From: [Mycobacterium] manitobense
Lineage (GTDB): Bacteria; Actinomycetota; Actinomycetes; Mycobacteriales; Mycobacteriaceae
NCBI RefSeq assembly: GCF_025821665.1
Contig: NZ_JACKSJ010000088.1
Coordinates: forward strand, 1-64,000
Length of the DNA: 64,000 bases
Direction of reading: 5' to 3'
The stretch's first letter is position 1; every line of letters starts with the position of its first letter. Made by a program: the position numbers and the translations under genes. Below are positions 1 through 7,918 of this stretch, one piece after another. The notes under the pieces are model-generated. The model worked only from the letters and a program-made list of their open reading frames with translations, made no database searches and had not been told where the DNA came from.

Positions 1-190
1 GACGGCCCTGCAGGCCGCGGTGGCCCTGCAGGCCGCGGTGGCCGCCGCGGTGTCGAGCGGGGCGACAGGCCTGGAGGCAGCCGTGCTCGTCGGCGGGGCG
101 GGCGACGACGCCGGTGTCGCCGCGGTGCGCGAGCTGTCACCGGGCGCCGCCGTCATCGTCACCGACCGGGCGGGAACGGTCACCGCGTGA
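1..190 (+). CDS. C-terminal end of cytidine deaminase-like protein (partial)
   Basis: The reading frame is open from the left edge and stops at TGA 188-190, giving the last 62 residues of a protein whose start lies outside the window. The tail (...AVLVGGAGDDAGVAAVRELSP...VIVTD) is compatible with the end of the small cytidine deaminase-like protein that precedes era in mycobacteria (Rv2365c position). No zinc-binding motif is visible because the catalytic part is missing, so the call rests mainly on position. The stop overlaps the GTG of era by 3 nt, which suggests translational coupling. The first 43 nt contain an 18-bp tandem duplication encoding ALQAAV twice. Confidence 0.55.
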   Translation, partial: TALQAAVALQAAVAAAVSSGATGLEAAVLVGGAGDDAGVAAVRELSPGAAVIVTDRAGTVTA

Positions 191-1086
191 GCGAATTCCG
201 CTCGGGGTTCGTGTGTTTCGTCGGACGGCCGAACACCGGCAAGTCGACGCTGACGAACGCGCTGGTGGGCACCAAGGTGGCGATCACCTCGAACCGGCCG
301 CAGACCACGCGGCACACCATCCGCGGCATCGTGCACCGCACCGACTTCCAGATCATCCTCGTCGACACCCCTGGCCTGCACCGGCCGCGCACGCTGCTGG
401 GGCAGCGGCTCAACGAGCTGGTGAAGAACACCTACTCCGAGGTCGACGTCATCGGGTTGTGCATCCCCGCCGACGAGGCGATCGGCCCCGGCGACCGGTG
501 GATCCTCGAGCAGATCAAGGCGGTGGCGCCGAGGACCACGCTGGTCGCGATCGTCACCAAGATCGACAAGGTCTCCAAGGAGAAGGTCGCCGCGCAGCTG
601 ATGGCGGTCAGCGAGCTGGTGGGGCCGGACACCGAGATCGTGCCGGTGTCGGCCACCGCCGACGAACAACTCGACGTGCTCATCGACGTGTTCGCAGCCC
701 AGCTGCCGCCGGGGCCGGCCTTCTACCCCGACGGTGAGCTGACCGATGAGCCCGAGGAGACGCTGATGGCCGAGCTGATCCGCGAGGCCGCCCTCGAAGG
801 TGTGCGCGACGAACTACCGCACTCCCTCGCCGTGGTGATCGAGGAGATCAACCCGCGCGAAGACCGGGACGACCTGATCGATGTGCATGCCATCCTCTAC
901 GTCGAACGCGACAGCCAGAAGGGCATCGTGATCGGCAAGGGCGGTGCCAGACTCCGGGAAGTCGGCACCGCCGCCCGCACCCAGATCGAGAAGCTGCTCG
1001 GCACCAAGGTGTACCTGGAGCTGCGGGTGAAGATCGCCAAGAACTGGCAGCGCGATCCGAAACAGTTGGGCCGCTTGGGTTTCTAG
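187..1086 (+). CDS. era: GTPase Era
   Basis: A 299-residue Ras-like GTPase that binds 16S rRNA and assists 30S ribosome maturation in the cytoplasm. Visible motifs: G1 GRPNTGKST (residues 13-21), G3 DTPG (60-63), a G4 variant TKID (124-127), and a C-terminal KH-type RNA-binding domain with the GKGG loop (IGKGGARLREVG). Length matches the family. The GTG start at 187 overlaps the stop of the preceding cytidine deaminase-like gene, so the two are probably one transcript, as in M. tuberculosis. The next gene is convergent and begins after a 1-nt gap. Confidence 0.97.
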   Translation: MSEFRSGFVCFVGRPNTGKSTLTNALVGTKVAITSNRPQTTRHTIRGIVHRTDFQIILVDTPGLHRPRTLLGQRLNELVKNTYSEVDVIGLCIPADEAIGPGDRWILEQIKAVAPRTTLVAIVTKIDKVSKEKVAAQLMAVSELVGPDTEIVPVSATADEQLDVLIDVFAAQLPPGPAFYPDGELTDEPEETLMAELIREAALEGVRDELPHSLAVVIEEINPREDRDDLIDVHAILYVERDSQKGIVIGKGGARLREVGTAARTQIEKLLGTKVYLELRVKIAKNWQRDPKQLGRLGF

Positions 1087-1087
1087 T

Positions 1088-1726
1088 TCACAGGTATGCG
1101 GTGCAGTGCGCCGCGTCACCGGGCGCCACTTCTGCCACCACCGTGTCGTCGACCGTGATGCGGCACCCCTGGCTACCGGACTTGGTGACGACGACGACCT
1201 GGAGCAGCGATACGTCCGGGCCGATTGCCGTGGTCTGGTGGAACGGCGCAGTGGTGCCCTCGGGAAGGCGACCGCCCGGATCCAGGTCGATCGAGTACAC
1301 GGTGCCTGTCCCCGTCACCTCGAAGAGGACGCTGCGCAACTGCGCGGACGCCGCTGGCGGAGCCTGAGTGCCGACCTTCCTGGATGCCGCCTGGGCGTTG
1401 TCGGCCTTCGTGGCGGCCCGCACGTCCGGGGTCACGCACACGACGTCGCCGTCGAACGCCTCACGCCACACGAATCCCTGCTTGCAACTGTTGGATCCGA
1501 ACGCGCCGTTGGGATCCCGATTGGCGACGGCCTGTGCGTTCTGTGCCGCGGTGGCGTCGCGGGTGGCCGGCGTGACGCAGACGTTGTCACCCGGCGCCGC
1601 CTCGCGCCAGACAAATCCGCTGATACAGGTGTCGGGTCCGAAAGGTTGGGCCGACACCGGCGCCGGTGTGAGGGCGGCTGCCGCCATCAGTGCCGCGGAC
1701 AGCGGAATGAGCTTCGTGCTGTTCAT
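1088..1726 (-). CDS. Secreted protein with two Cys-containing GFVWREA repeats
   Basis: A 212-residue protein with a clear Sec signal peptide (MNSTKLIPLSAAL...PVSAQP; cleavage likely near residue 26). The mature part contains two copies of a unit of about 40 residues built as C-x2-GFVWREA-x2-GD-x-VCVTP-x2-R-x2-T-x3-NAQA, each with two cysteines that could form a disulfide. After the repeats comes a Ser/Ala linker and a beta-rich domain with two further cysteines. The ATG is preceded at 7 nt by GGAGG, which supports the start. Function is unknown to me. It sits alone between era and amiA2 and converges on era. Confidence 0.8.
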   Translation of the reverse strand: MNSTKLIPLSAALMAAAALTPAPVSAQPFGPDTCISGFVWREAAPGDNVCVTPATRDATAAQNAQAVANRDPNGAFGSNSCKQGFVWREAFDGDVVCVTPDVRAATKADNAQAASRKVGTQAPPAASAQLRSVLFEVTGTGTVYSIDLDPGGRLPEGTTAPFHQTTAIGPDVSLLQVVVVTKSGSQGCRITVDDTVVAEVAPGDAAHCTAYL

Positions 1727-1972
1727 CGATCGTCCTCCAGTTGGGATGCGGCAGCGCTTCCCCGGCTGCCGGCGAAAGTGACGCTATTGAGCACGAATCG
1801 GGCTCGATAGCGTAGGGCGCTACCTCACGCCGCGAAGATGCGCCGACCGCTGCCATGCAGAAGCGCCGTGGAGCCGGCGTGCTTCCACGCGGGTGAGGCC
1901 TCGACGCTATTGCCGCGCGCGGGGGGATGAATCGGGTCTTTCCCTATCCCTGACCCTCTGTCGGTCCCGGGA

Positions 1973-3418
1973 TCACCCGGGTACGTCGTCCCACCACCGT
2001 GCCGGCTGCATGGTCACCCAGCCGTTGATGGCCTCGAGTTCGGCGGCCAGCGACACCAGCAGCGGTTCGCTGGCCTCCGGCCCCATGAGCTGGACTCCGA
2101 TCGGCAGCCCGTCGGCGGTGAAGCCGGCGGGCACGTTGATCGACGGCCACCCCAGTAGATTCCACGGCCACGTCACCGGGCACGCCTTGATCATCGTGCG
2201 GTCGGTCGACAGCCCGCCGCGCCGGTCGAAGTCGTGCACCGGCGGCGCAGGCAGGGCGGTGGTCGGCGCCAGCACCACGTCGGCGATGTTGAACACCCAC
2301 CCGATGCGCCGCTGCGCCGCGGCCTCCCGGCGCCGCGCCTTGCGCAGCACGTGCTCCGACAACAGCCGGCCGGTCCGCAGGTTGGCTTTCGTGCGCTTGT
2401 CCAGTTCGACCCCGGGGCCGAGCCGCTCGGCCCAATCCAGTAGTCCGGAGGTGCTGCGCGACAGGAAGTTCCACGACATGCCGACGGTGTAGTCGGGATC
2501 GGCGGCGATCACGGTGTGACCCAGCTGTTCGAGCTGGCCCGCGACGCGTTGCATCGCGGTGCGGATCTCCGGGTGGAGTTTCGCCCTGAAGACCGTGAAC
2601 GGGAACTTCGTCGACATCGCGATGCGCAGCGGGCCCGGAGCCCGGCCGACGAAGTCCGCCACCCGAACCGGGTCCGGCCGGTGCAGGTCGCCCGCCGCGT
2701 TGCCCGACGCCGCGTCGAGGACCAGTGCGGCGTCGATGACGGTGCGCGCGAGCACGCCGTTGACCGTGATGCCGTTGAACGCCTCGGGCAGCGGCCAGGT
2801 GGAGATGCGCCCGCGCTGCGGTTTGATGCCGACGAGGTGACACCACGCCGCCGGGATCCGCACACTGCCCGCGCCGTCGGAGCCGATCGCCGCGGTGACC
2901 AGGCCGGCGGCCACGGCCGCAGCGCTGCCGCCCGACGAGCCGCCGGGGGTGTGGTCGCGCGACCACGGGTTGCGGGTGTGGCCGAACGCCGGCCCGCTGG
3001 TGAAGGGCCACTGGCCCAGCTCGCAGGTGTTGGTCTTGCCGACGATGACCGCACCGGCGGCCCGCAGCCTGCGCACCACCTCGGAATCCTCACGCGCCGG
3101 GCGCACCGTCCCGTCGGCGCCGAAGCGGGTGGGCACCCCGGCGATGTCCACGTCGTCCTTGACTGCGATCGGGATGCCGAGCAGCGGTTGCTGGGCGCCT
3201 GCGGCGCGCTGGCGGTCGGCCCGGACGGCGTCGGCGCGGGCCTGGTCGGCCAGCACCACCCGGAAGGCGTTGAGGGTGGGCTGGCTGGCCTCGATGGCGG
3301 CCAGCGAGCGGGCGACCAGCTCGACCGAGCTGACCGCACCGCTGGCCAGTTGATAGAGCTGGTCGGTGAGGGTGGGGAAGGCGGTGCGCGGCGGGCGGGG
3401 GGATGGCGAGTCGAGCAT
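1973..3418 (-). CDS. amiA2: Amidase signature family hydrolase (AmiA2)
   Basis: A 481-residue amidase-signature enzyme that hydrolyses carboxamides using a Ser-cisSer-Lys triad. The Gly/Ser-rich signature GGSSGGSAAAVAAGL is present, followed by GSDGAGSVRIPAA (nucleophile serine region), and the catalytic lysine lies in GIPIAVKDD. Sequence and position between era and recO match M. tuberculosis amiA2 (Rv2363). The physiological substrate is not known. A GTG codon lies directly before the ATG, so the start could be one codon longer (3421). Transcribed divergently from recO across about 60 nt. Confidence 0.93.
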   Translation of the reverse strand: MLDSPSPRPPRTAFPTLTDQLYQLASGAVSSVELVARSLAAIEASQPTLNAFRVVLADQARADAVRADRQRAAGAQQPLLGIPIAVKDDVDIAGVPTRFGADGTVRPAREDSEVVRRLRAAGAVIVGKTNTCELGQWPFTSGPAFGHTRNPWSRDHTPGGSSGGSAAAVAAGLVTAAIGSDGAGSVRIPAAWCHLVGIKPQRGRISTWPLPEAFNGITVNGVLARTVIDAALVLDAASGNAAGDLHRPDPVRVADFVGRAPGPLRIAMSTKFPFTVFRAKLHPEIRTAMQRVAGQLEQLGHTVIAADPDYTVGMSWNFLSRSTSGLLDWAERLGPGVELDKRTKANLRTGRLLSEHVLRKARRREAAAQRRIGWVFNIADVVLAPTTALPAPPVHDFDRRGGLSTDRTMIKACPVTWPWNLLGWPSINVPAGFTADGLPIGVQLMGPEASEPLLVSLAAELEAINGWVTMQPARWWDDVPG

Positions 3419-3480
3419 CACCGCCGAGCGTAACGGCGTGCTTACCGGCTCATGTCGGGGCGTGGTGGAAGACTGTGACG

Positions 3481-4311
3481 ATGCGGCTGTACCGGGACCG
3501 CGCCGTCGTGCTGCGCCAACACAAACTCGGCGAGGCCGACCGCATCGTCACCTTGCTCACCCGCGACCACGGGCTGGTCCGCGCGGTGGCGAAGGGGGTG
3601 CGGCGCACCAGGAGCAAGTTCGGCGCCCGGCTCGAGCCGTTCGCCTACATCGACGTTCAACTGCACCCGGGCCGCAACCTCGACATCGTCACCCAGGTGC
3701 AGGCCATCGACGCATTCGCCAGTGACATCGTCAGCGACTACGGCCGCTACACCTGCGCCTGCGCGGTGCTCGAGACCGCGCAACGGCTGGCGGGCGAGGA
3801 ACACGCACCGGTACCCGCGCTGCACAGGCTGACCGTCGGGGCGTTGCGGGCGGTCGCCGAGGGCAGCCGCCCCCGGGAGCTGGTGCTCGACGCCTACCTG
3901 CTGCGCGCCATGGGGATCGCCGGGTGGGCGCCGGCGCTCACCGAATGTGCCCGGTGCGCCACCCCCGGTCCGCACCGGGCGTTCCACGTGGGCGCGGGCG
4001 GCAGCGTGTGCGTGCACTGCAGGCCGTCGGGGTCGGTGACGCCGCCGCAGGGGGTGGTGGACCTGATGGCCGCGCTGCACGACGGCGACTGGGATGCGGC
4101 CGAGGCGTCGTCCTCGGCGCACCGCAGTCAGGCCAGCGGACTGGTCGCGGCGCATCTGCAGTGGCACCTGGAGCGACAGTTGCAGACGTTGCCGCTGGTC
4201 GAGCGTTTCTATCGGATGGATCGCACGGTCGCCGACCACCGCATCGCGCGGTTGGGGCAGGATGTCCACCGTGGCGACGAACCAGGCGAACAGCTTGCCG
4301 CAGGCGGCTGA
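3481..4311 (+). CDS. recO: DNA repair protein RecO
   Basis: A 276-residue RecO. It acts in the RecFOR pathway, loading RecA onto SSB-coated single-stranded DNA. The N-terminal OB-fold ([20 protein letters not shown]) is typical, and a zinc-finger-like [13 protein letters not shown]...CVHCR lies about two thirds along. Start chosen at the ATG of MRLYRD because this is where homology begins; the frame is open further upstream. The 3' end overlaps the uppS start by about 50 nt, so the two are probably cotranscribed. Confidence 0.95.
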   Translation: MRLYRDRAVVLRQHKLGEADRIVTLLTRDHGLVRAVAKGVRRTRSKFGARLEPFAYIDVQLHPGRNLDIVTQVQAIDAFASDIVSDYGRYTCACAVLETAQRLAGEEHAPVPALHRLTVGALRAVAEGSRPRELVLDAYLLRAMGIAGWAPALTECARCATPGPHRAFHVGAGGSVCVHCRPSGSVTPPQGVVDLMAALHDGDWDAAEASSSAHRSQASGLVAAHLQWHLERQLQTLPLVERFYRMDRTVADHRIARLGQDVHRGDEPGEQLAAGG

Positions 4312-5194
4312 GCGCAAGAAGAGGGCGCGGAAAGGCGAATTCCCGCAACTCGACCCGGCGCCCGACGACTACCCCACCTTCCCCGACAAGTCGACGTGGC
4401 CGGTGGTGTTCCCCGAGCTGCCGCCGAAGACCAACGGCCCGTTCTGCCGCCCGCCGCAGCACACCAGCAAGGCCGCCGCGCCGAAGATCCCGGCCGACCA
4501 GGTGCCCCAGCACGTCGCCGTGGTGATGGACGGCAACGGCCGCTGGGCCACCCAGCGCGGGCTCGGCCGCACCGAGGGCCACAAGATGGGCGAGGCGGTG
4601 CTCATCGACATCACCTGCGGCGCCATCGAGATCGGCATCAAACACCTGACGGTGTACGCCTTCTCCACCGAGAACTGGAAGCGCAGCACCGACGAGGTGC
4701 GGTTTCTGATGGGGTTCAACCGCGAGGTGGTCAAGCGCCGGCGGGAGAACCTCAACGACATGGGCGTGCGGATGCGCTGGGTGGGGTCTCGGCCCCGGAT
4801 GTGGCGCAGCGTGAGCAAGGAATTCGACATCGCCGAGGAGATGACGGTCGGCAACGACGTCATCACCATCAACTACTGCGTGAACTACGGCGGCCGCACC
4901 GAGATCGTCGAGGCCGCGCGTGTGCTGGCGCAGGAGGCCGCCGACGGCAAGGTCAAGCCGGGCCGCATCACCGAGGCGGCGTTCGCCAAGCACCTGCACC
5001 GGCCGGACATCCCCGATGTCGACCTGTTCATCCGCACATCGGGGGAGCAGCGGGCCAGCAACTTCCTGCTGTGGCAGTCCGCCTACGCCGAATACGTCTT
5101 CCAGGACAAGCTCTGGCCGGACTACGACCGGCGCGACCTGTGGGCGGCGTGCGAGGAGTACGTCAGCCGCAACCGTCGCTTCGGCAGGGCCTGA
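4262..5194 (+). CDS. uppS: Decaprenyl diphosphate synthase (cis-prenyltransferase UppS)
   Basis: A 310-residue cis-prenyltransferase, equivalent to M. tuberculosis Rv2361c, which extends short prenyl diphosphates to decaprenyl diphosphate, the lipid carrier for peptidoglycan and arabinogalactan. Motifs: [12 protein letters not shown] with the catalytic Asp, [13 protein letters not shown], and the C-terminal [15 protein letters not shown] with [11 protein letters not shown]. The ATG at 4262 lies inside recO; an in-frame GTG at 4271 is the alternative start. An N-terminal extension of about 70 residues before the catalytic core, containing PDDYPTFPD, is characteristic of mycobacterial enzymes. 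Confidence 0.95.
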   Translation: MSTVATNQANSLPQAAERKKRARKGEFPQLDPAPDDYPTFPDKSTWPVVFPELPPKTNGPFCRPPQHTSKAAAPKIPADQVPQHVAVVMDGNGRWATQRGLGRTEGHKMGEAVLIDITCGAIEIGIKHLTVYAFSTENWKRSTDEVRFLMGFNREVVKRRRENLNDMGVRMRWVGSRPRMWRSVSKEFDIAEEMTVGNDVITINYCVNYGGRTEIVEAARVLAQEAADGKVKPGRITEAAFAKHLHRPDIPDVDLFIRTSGEQRASNFLLWQSAYAEYVFQDKLWPDYDRRDLWAACEEYVSRNRRFGRA

Positions 5195-5204
5195 GCGGCG
5201 CACC

Positions 5205-5639
5205 GTGACCACACCCGACCTGCCGCAGCGGCTGGCGTCGGCGCTCACCGAGGCGCTGCCGGTGGTGCGGGAATCCGACGGCGCGATCACCGTGCACTAC
5301 GACGAGACGTTCGCCTCGCTGCGGGTGGTGCCCGTCGCCGAAGGCCTGGACCTGGTGGCGCTGACCCAGATGCTGGTGTGGGACCAGCCGCTGGACGCGA
5401 AACTGCGGGCGAAGGTCGCCGAACACGCGCACGCCACGCTGCTGGGCACGGTGTCACTGGCGGCCAAGAGCGGCGAGGCCGCGGTTGCCGCGTCGGCGAA
5501 GCGCAACTCCAAGAAGACCGCGGATGTGTTGCTGCGCTACAACTTCCCGGGCAACGGGCTGTCCGACGAGGCACTGCGCACGCTGATCATGATGGTGCTC
5601 GCGGCCGGCGCCGACGTGCGCCGGTCGCTACTCGGCTGA
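5205..5639 (+). CDS. Conserved mycobacterial protein (Rv2360c-like)
   Basis: A 144-residue acidic protein with no domain I can name. Residues TPDLPQRLASALTEALPVVRESDGAITVHYDETFASLRVV form a conserved-looking N-terminal half, and the C-terminal half is Ala/Lys rich (SAKRNSKKTADVLLRYNFPG). Position directly after uppS and convergent with zur matches Rv2360c. The GTG start follows the uppS stop by 10 nt, so it is likely in the recO-uppS transcript. Its last 12 nt overlap the end of zur on the opposite strand. Confidence 0.8.
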   Translation: MTTPDLPQRLASALTEALPVVRESDGAITVHYDETFASLRVVPVAEGLDLVALTQMLVWDQPLDAKLRAKVAEHAHATLLGTVSLAAKSGEAAVAASAKRNSKKTADVLLRYNFPGNGLSDEALRTLIMMVLAAGADVRRSLLG

Positions 5640-6035
5640 CGAGGCGCAGGCGCCGCACACCCCGAAGATCTCGATGGTGTGGCTGACGTCGGAGAAGCCG
5701 TGCCTGCGGGCGATGTCCGCGGCCCACGTCTCCACCGACCGGCCCTGGATCTCGACGGTCGCCCCGCACGTCCGGCACACCAGGTGGTGGTGGTGGTGCT
5801 CCGAGCAGCGCCGGTAGACCGACTCGCCGGTGTCGGTGCGCAGGGTGTCGACCACGCCTGCCGCGGACATCGCCTGCAGGGTGCGGTAGACCGTCGTCAG
5901 GCCGATGCCCTCGCCGCGTCGTCGCAGCTCGTCGTGCAACTCCTGGGCGGACCTGAAGTCGTCGAGTTCGCCGAGCAGTTCGGTGATCGCCGCGCGCTGC
6001 CGGGTGGCCCGGACGCCGGTGCCGGCGCCCGTCAT
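5628..6035 (-). CDS. zur: Zinc uptake regulator Zur (FurB)
   Basis: A 135-residue Fur-family repressor that senses zinc and represses zinc uptake and zinc-independent ribosomal protein genes. The N-terminal winged helix (TRQRAAITELL...TTVYRTLQAM) is followed by the His-rich sensor HHHHHLVCRTCG with its CxxC structural zinc site and a second CGAC pair near the C terminus. The ATG overlaps the smtB stop by 4 nt (ATGA), so smtB and zur form a coupled operon as in M. tuberculosis (Rv2358-Rv2359). The 3' end overlaps the convergent Rv2360c-like gene. Confidence 0.96.
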   Translation of the reverse strand: MTGAGTGVRATRQRAAITELLGELDDFRSAQELHDELRRRGEGIGLTTVYRTLQAMSAAGVVDTLRTDTGESVYRRCSEHHHHHLVCRTCGATVEIQGRSVETWAADIARRHGFSDVSHTIEIFGVCGACASSAE

Positions 6036-6421
6036 CGCGGGTCCTCGGCGGCGTGCGCGACGGCGTCGACCACGATGTGGGCGAGGTGATGGTCGACGAG
6101 GCGGTAGAGCACCTCGCGGCCGGAGCGCTCACTGGCCACCACGCCGGACTGCTTGAGGATGCGCAGGTGCTGGCTGACCAGCGGCTGCGGCACGCCGAGC
6201 GCGTCGACCAGCTCGTGCACGCACCGCTGGGACTGCTGCAGCTGCAGGACGATCGCGATGCGGACCGGTGCGGCCAGCGCGCGCAGCAGCTCACCCGCGG
6301 TCTCGAGCACCTCACGTGCGGGCAGCTCGGGCATCGGCGCGGCGCCGTGCTGGTGGCCGTGCTCGACCGGCCCGCCGCCGTCCTCTGCGCCCCCATCAGC
6401 AATAGTGGGAATGGTTTTCAT
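6032..6421 (-). CDS. smtB: ArsR/SmtB-family zinc-sensing repressor SmtB
   Basis: A 129-residue winged-helix repressor of the ArsR/SmtB family. The DNA-binding helix-turn-helix is CVHELVDALGVPQPLVSQHLRIL, and the C-terminal helix DHHLAHIVVDAVAHAAED carries the Asp/His/His pattern of an alpha-5 zinc site. In mycobacteria, SmtB releases its own operator when zinc is high, allowing expression of zur. The ATG at 6421 (MKTIPTIADGG) was chosen because it gives a family-typical length and leaves an operator-like palindrome upstream; an in-frame ATG at 6499 would overlap the divergent glyS start. Confidence 0.93.
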   Translation of the reverse strand: MKTIPTIADGGAEDGGGPVEHGHQHGAAPMPELPAREVLETAGELLRALAAPVRIAIVLQLQQSQRCVHELVDALGVPQPLVSQHLRILKQSGVVASERSGREVLYRLVDHHLAHIVVDAVAHAAEDPR

Positions 6422-6436
6422 TATGCCAGCCACAAT

Positions 6437-6456
6437 ACATGCAGGCATACGCATGT
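6437..6456. promoter_or_regulatory. Candidate SmtB operator
   Basis: ACATGC and GCATGT form perfect 6-bp arms separated by 8 bp, lying 15 bp upstream of the smtB ATG in the 71-bp smtB/glyS intergenic region. ArsR/SmtB repressors bind such imperfect palindromes just upstream of their own genes. The assignment is inferred from position and symmetry. Confidence 0.45.
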
Positions 6457-6492
6457 CAATCGGTCCCTCAGGTGTCGCTACGCTGATGCACC

Positions 6493-7890
6493 GTGGCATC
6501 CATCATCGACACCGTTGCGAACCTCGCGAAACGCCGTGGCCTGGTCTACCAGTCGGGTGAGATCTACGGCGGCACGAAGTCGGCGTGGGACTACGGGCCA
6601 CTGGGCGTCGAGCTCAAGGAGAACATCAAGCGGCAGTGGTGGCGGTCGGTGGTCACCGGCCGCGACGACGTCGTCGGCCTGGACAGCGCGATCATCCTGC
6701 CCCGCGAGGTGTGGGTGGCCTCGGGCCACGTCGAGGTGTTCAACGACCCGCTCGTGGAATGCCTGAACTGCCACAAGCGGCACCGGCAGGACCACATGCA
6801 GGAGGCGTACGCCCTGAAGAAGGGGACGCGCGACACCGCCGTTGATCCAGACACCGTGCCGATGACCGAGATCGTCTGCCCGGACTGCGGCACCAAGGGT
6901 CAGTGGACCGAGCCGCGCGACTTCAACATGATGCTCAAGACCTACCTCGGCCCGATCGAGACCGAGGAGGGCATGCACTATCTGCGGCCCGAGACCGCCC
7001 AGGGCATCTTCGTGAACTTCGCGAACGTGGTGACCACGTCGCGGCGCAAGCCGCCGTTCGGCATCGGCCAGATCGGCAAGAGCTTCCGCAACGAGATCAC
7101 CCCCGGCAACTTCATCTTCCGCACCCGCGAGTTCGAGCAGATGGAGATGGAGTTCTTCGTCGAGCCGTCGACGGCGCCCGAGTGGCACCAGTACTGGATC
7201 GACACCCGGCTGCAGTGGTACGTCGACCTCGGCATCGACCGCGACAACCTACGGCTCTACGAGCATCCGAAGGACAAGCTGTCGCACTACTCGGACCGCA
7301 CGGTCGACATCGAGTACAAGTTCGGCTTCGCGGGCAACCCGTGGGGTGAGCTCGAGGGCGTGGCCAACCGCACCGACTTCGACCTGTCCACGCACGCCAA
7401 GCATTCCGGCGTCGACCTGTCGTACTACGACCAGGCCACCGAGACGCGCTACACGCCGTATGTCATCGAGCCGGCCGCCGGCCTGACTCGGTCGCTGATG
7501 GCGTTCCTGGTCGACGCGTACACCGAGGACGAGGCGCCCAACGCCAAGGGCGGCGTCGACAAGCGCACCGTGCTCAAGCTGGATCCGCGGCTGGCGCCGG
7601 TGAAGGCCGCGGTGCTGCCGCTGTCGCGGCACGCCGACCTGTCGCCGAAGGCCCGCGACCTGGCGGCCGAACTGCGCAAGTCGTGGAACGTCGAGTTCGA
7701 CGACGCCGGGGCGATCGGGCGCCGCTACCGCCGCCAGGACGAGATCGGCACGCCGTTCTGCGTGACCGTCGACTTCGACTCGCTCGAGGACCAGTCGGCG
7801 ACCATCCGCGAGCGCGACGCGATGACCCAGGACCGGGTCGCGCTGTCGGAGGTCTCCGACTACCTGGCCGTCCGCCTCAAGGGCGCCTAG
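6493..7890 (+). CDS. glyS: Glycyl-tRNA synthetase (class II, single-chain alpha2 type)
   Basis: A 465-residue class II synthetase that charges tRNA-Gly. It is the single-polypeptide type found in actinobacteria, not the two-subunit enterobacterial type. Visible features: the N-terminal catalytic start [17 protein letters not shown], motif 2 [24 protein letters not shown], motif 3 [16 protein letters not shown], and a C-terminal anticodon-binding domain ([18 protein letters not shown]). The insertion carries two Cys pairs ([16 protein letters not shown]), probably a zinc site. The start is GTG. It is divergent from smtB. Confidence 0.97.
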   Translation: MASIIDTVANLAKRRGLVYQSGEIYGGTKSAWDYGPLGVELKENIKRQWWRSVVTGRDDVVGLDSAIILPREVWVASGHVEVFNDPLVECLNCHKRHRQDHMQEAYALKKGTRDTAVDPDTVPMTEIVCPDCGTKGQWTEPRDFNMMLKTYLGPIETEEGMHYLRPETAQGIFVNFANVVTTSRRKPPFGIGQIGKSFRNEITPGNFIFRTREFEQMEMEFFVEPSTAPEWHQYWIDTRLQWYVDLGIDRDNLRLYEHPKDKLSHYSDRTVDIEYKFGFAGNPWGELEGVANRTDFDLSTHAKHSGVDLSYYDQATETRYTPYVIEPAAGLTRSLMAFLVDAYTEDEAPNAKGGVDKRTVLKLDPRLAPVKAAVLPLSRHADLSPKARDLAAELRKSWNVEFDDAGAIGRRYRRQDEIGTPFCVTVDFDSLEDQSATIRERDAMTQDRVALSEVSDYLAVRLKGA

Positions 7891-7914
7891 CGCTTCTCTC
7901 CCGCCGGGGAAGCG
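7891..7914. terminator. Hairpin between convergent glyS and TPM gene
   Basis: CGCTTC and GAAGCG form a 6-bp outer stem. CCC/GGG within the loop can extend it past a small bulge. The hairpin lies in the 28-nt gap between the two convergent stop codons, where a bidirectional terminator is expected. There is no T-run, which is usual in mycobacteria. Confidence 0.45.
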
Positions 7915-7918
7915 GAGC

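Noticed and set aside
1808..1822. TAGCG-TAGGG-CGCTA inverted repeat upstream of the secreted repeat protein
   Set aside because: Arms of only five bases are expected by chance in DNA of this composition, and no regulator is adjacent.
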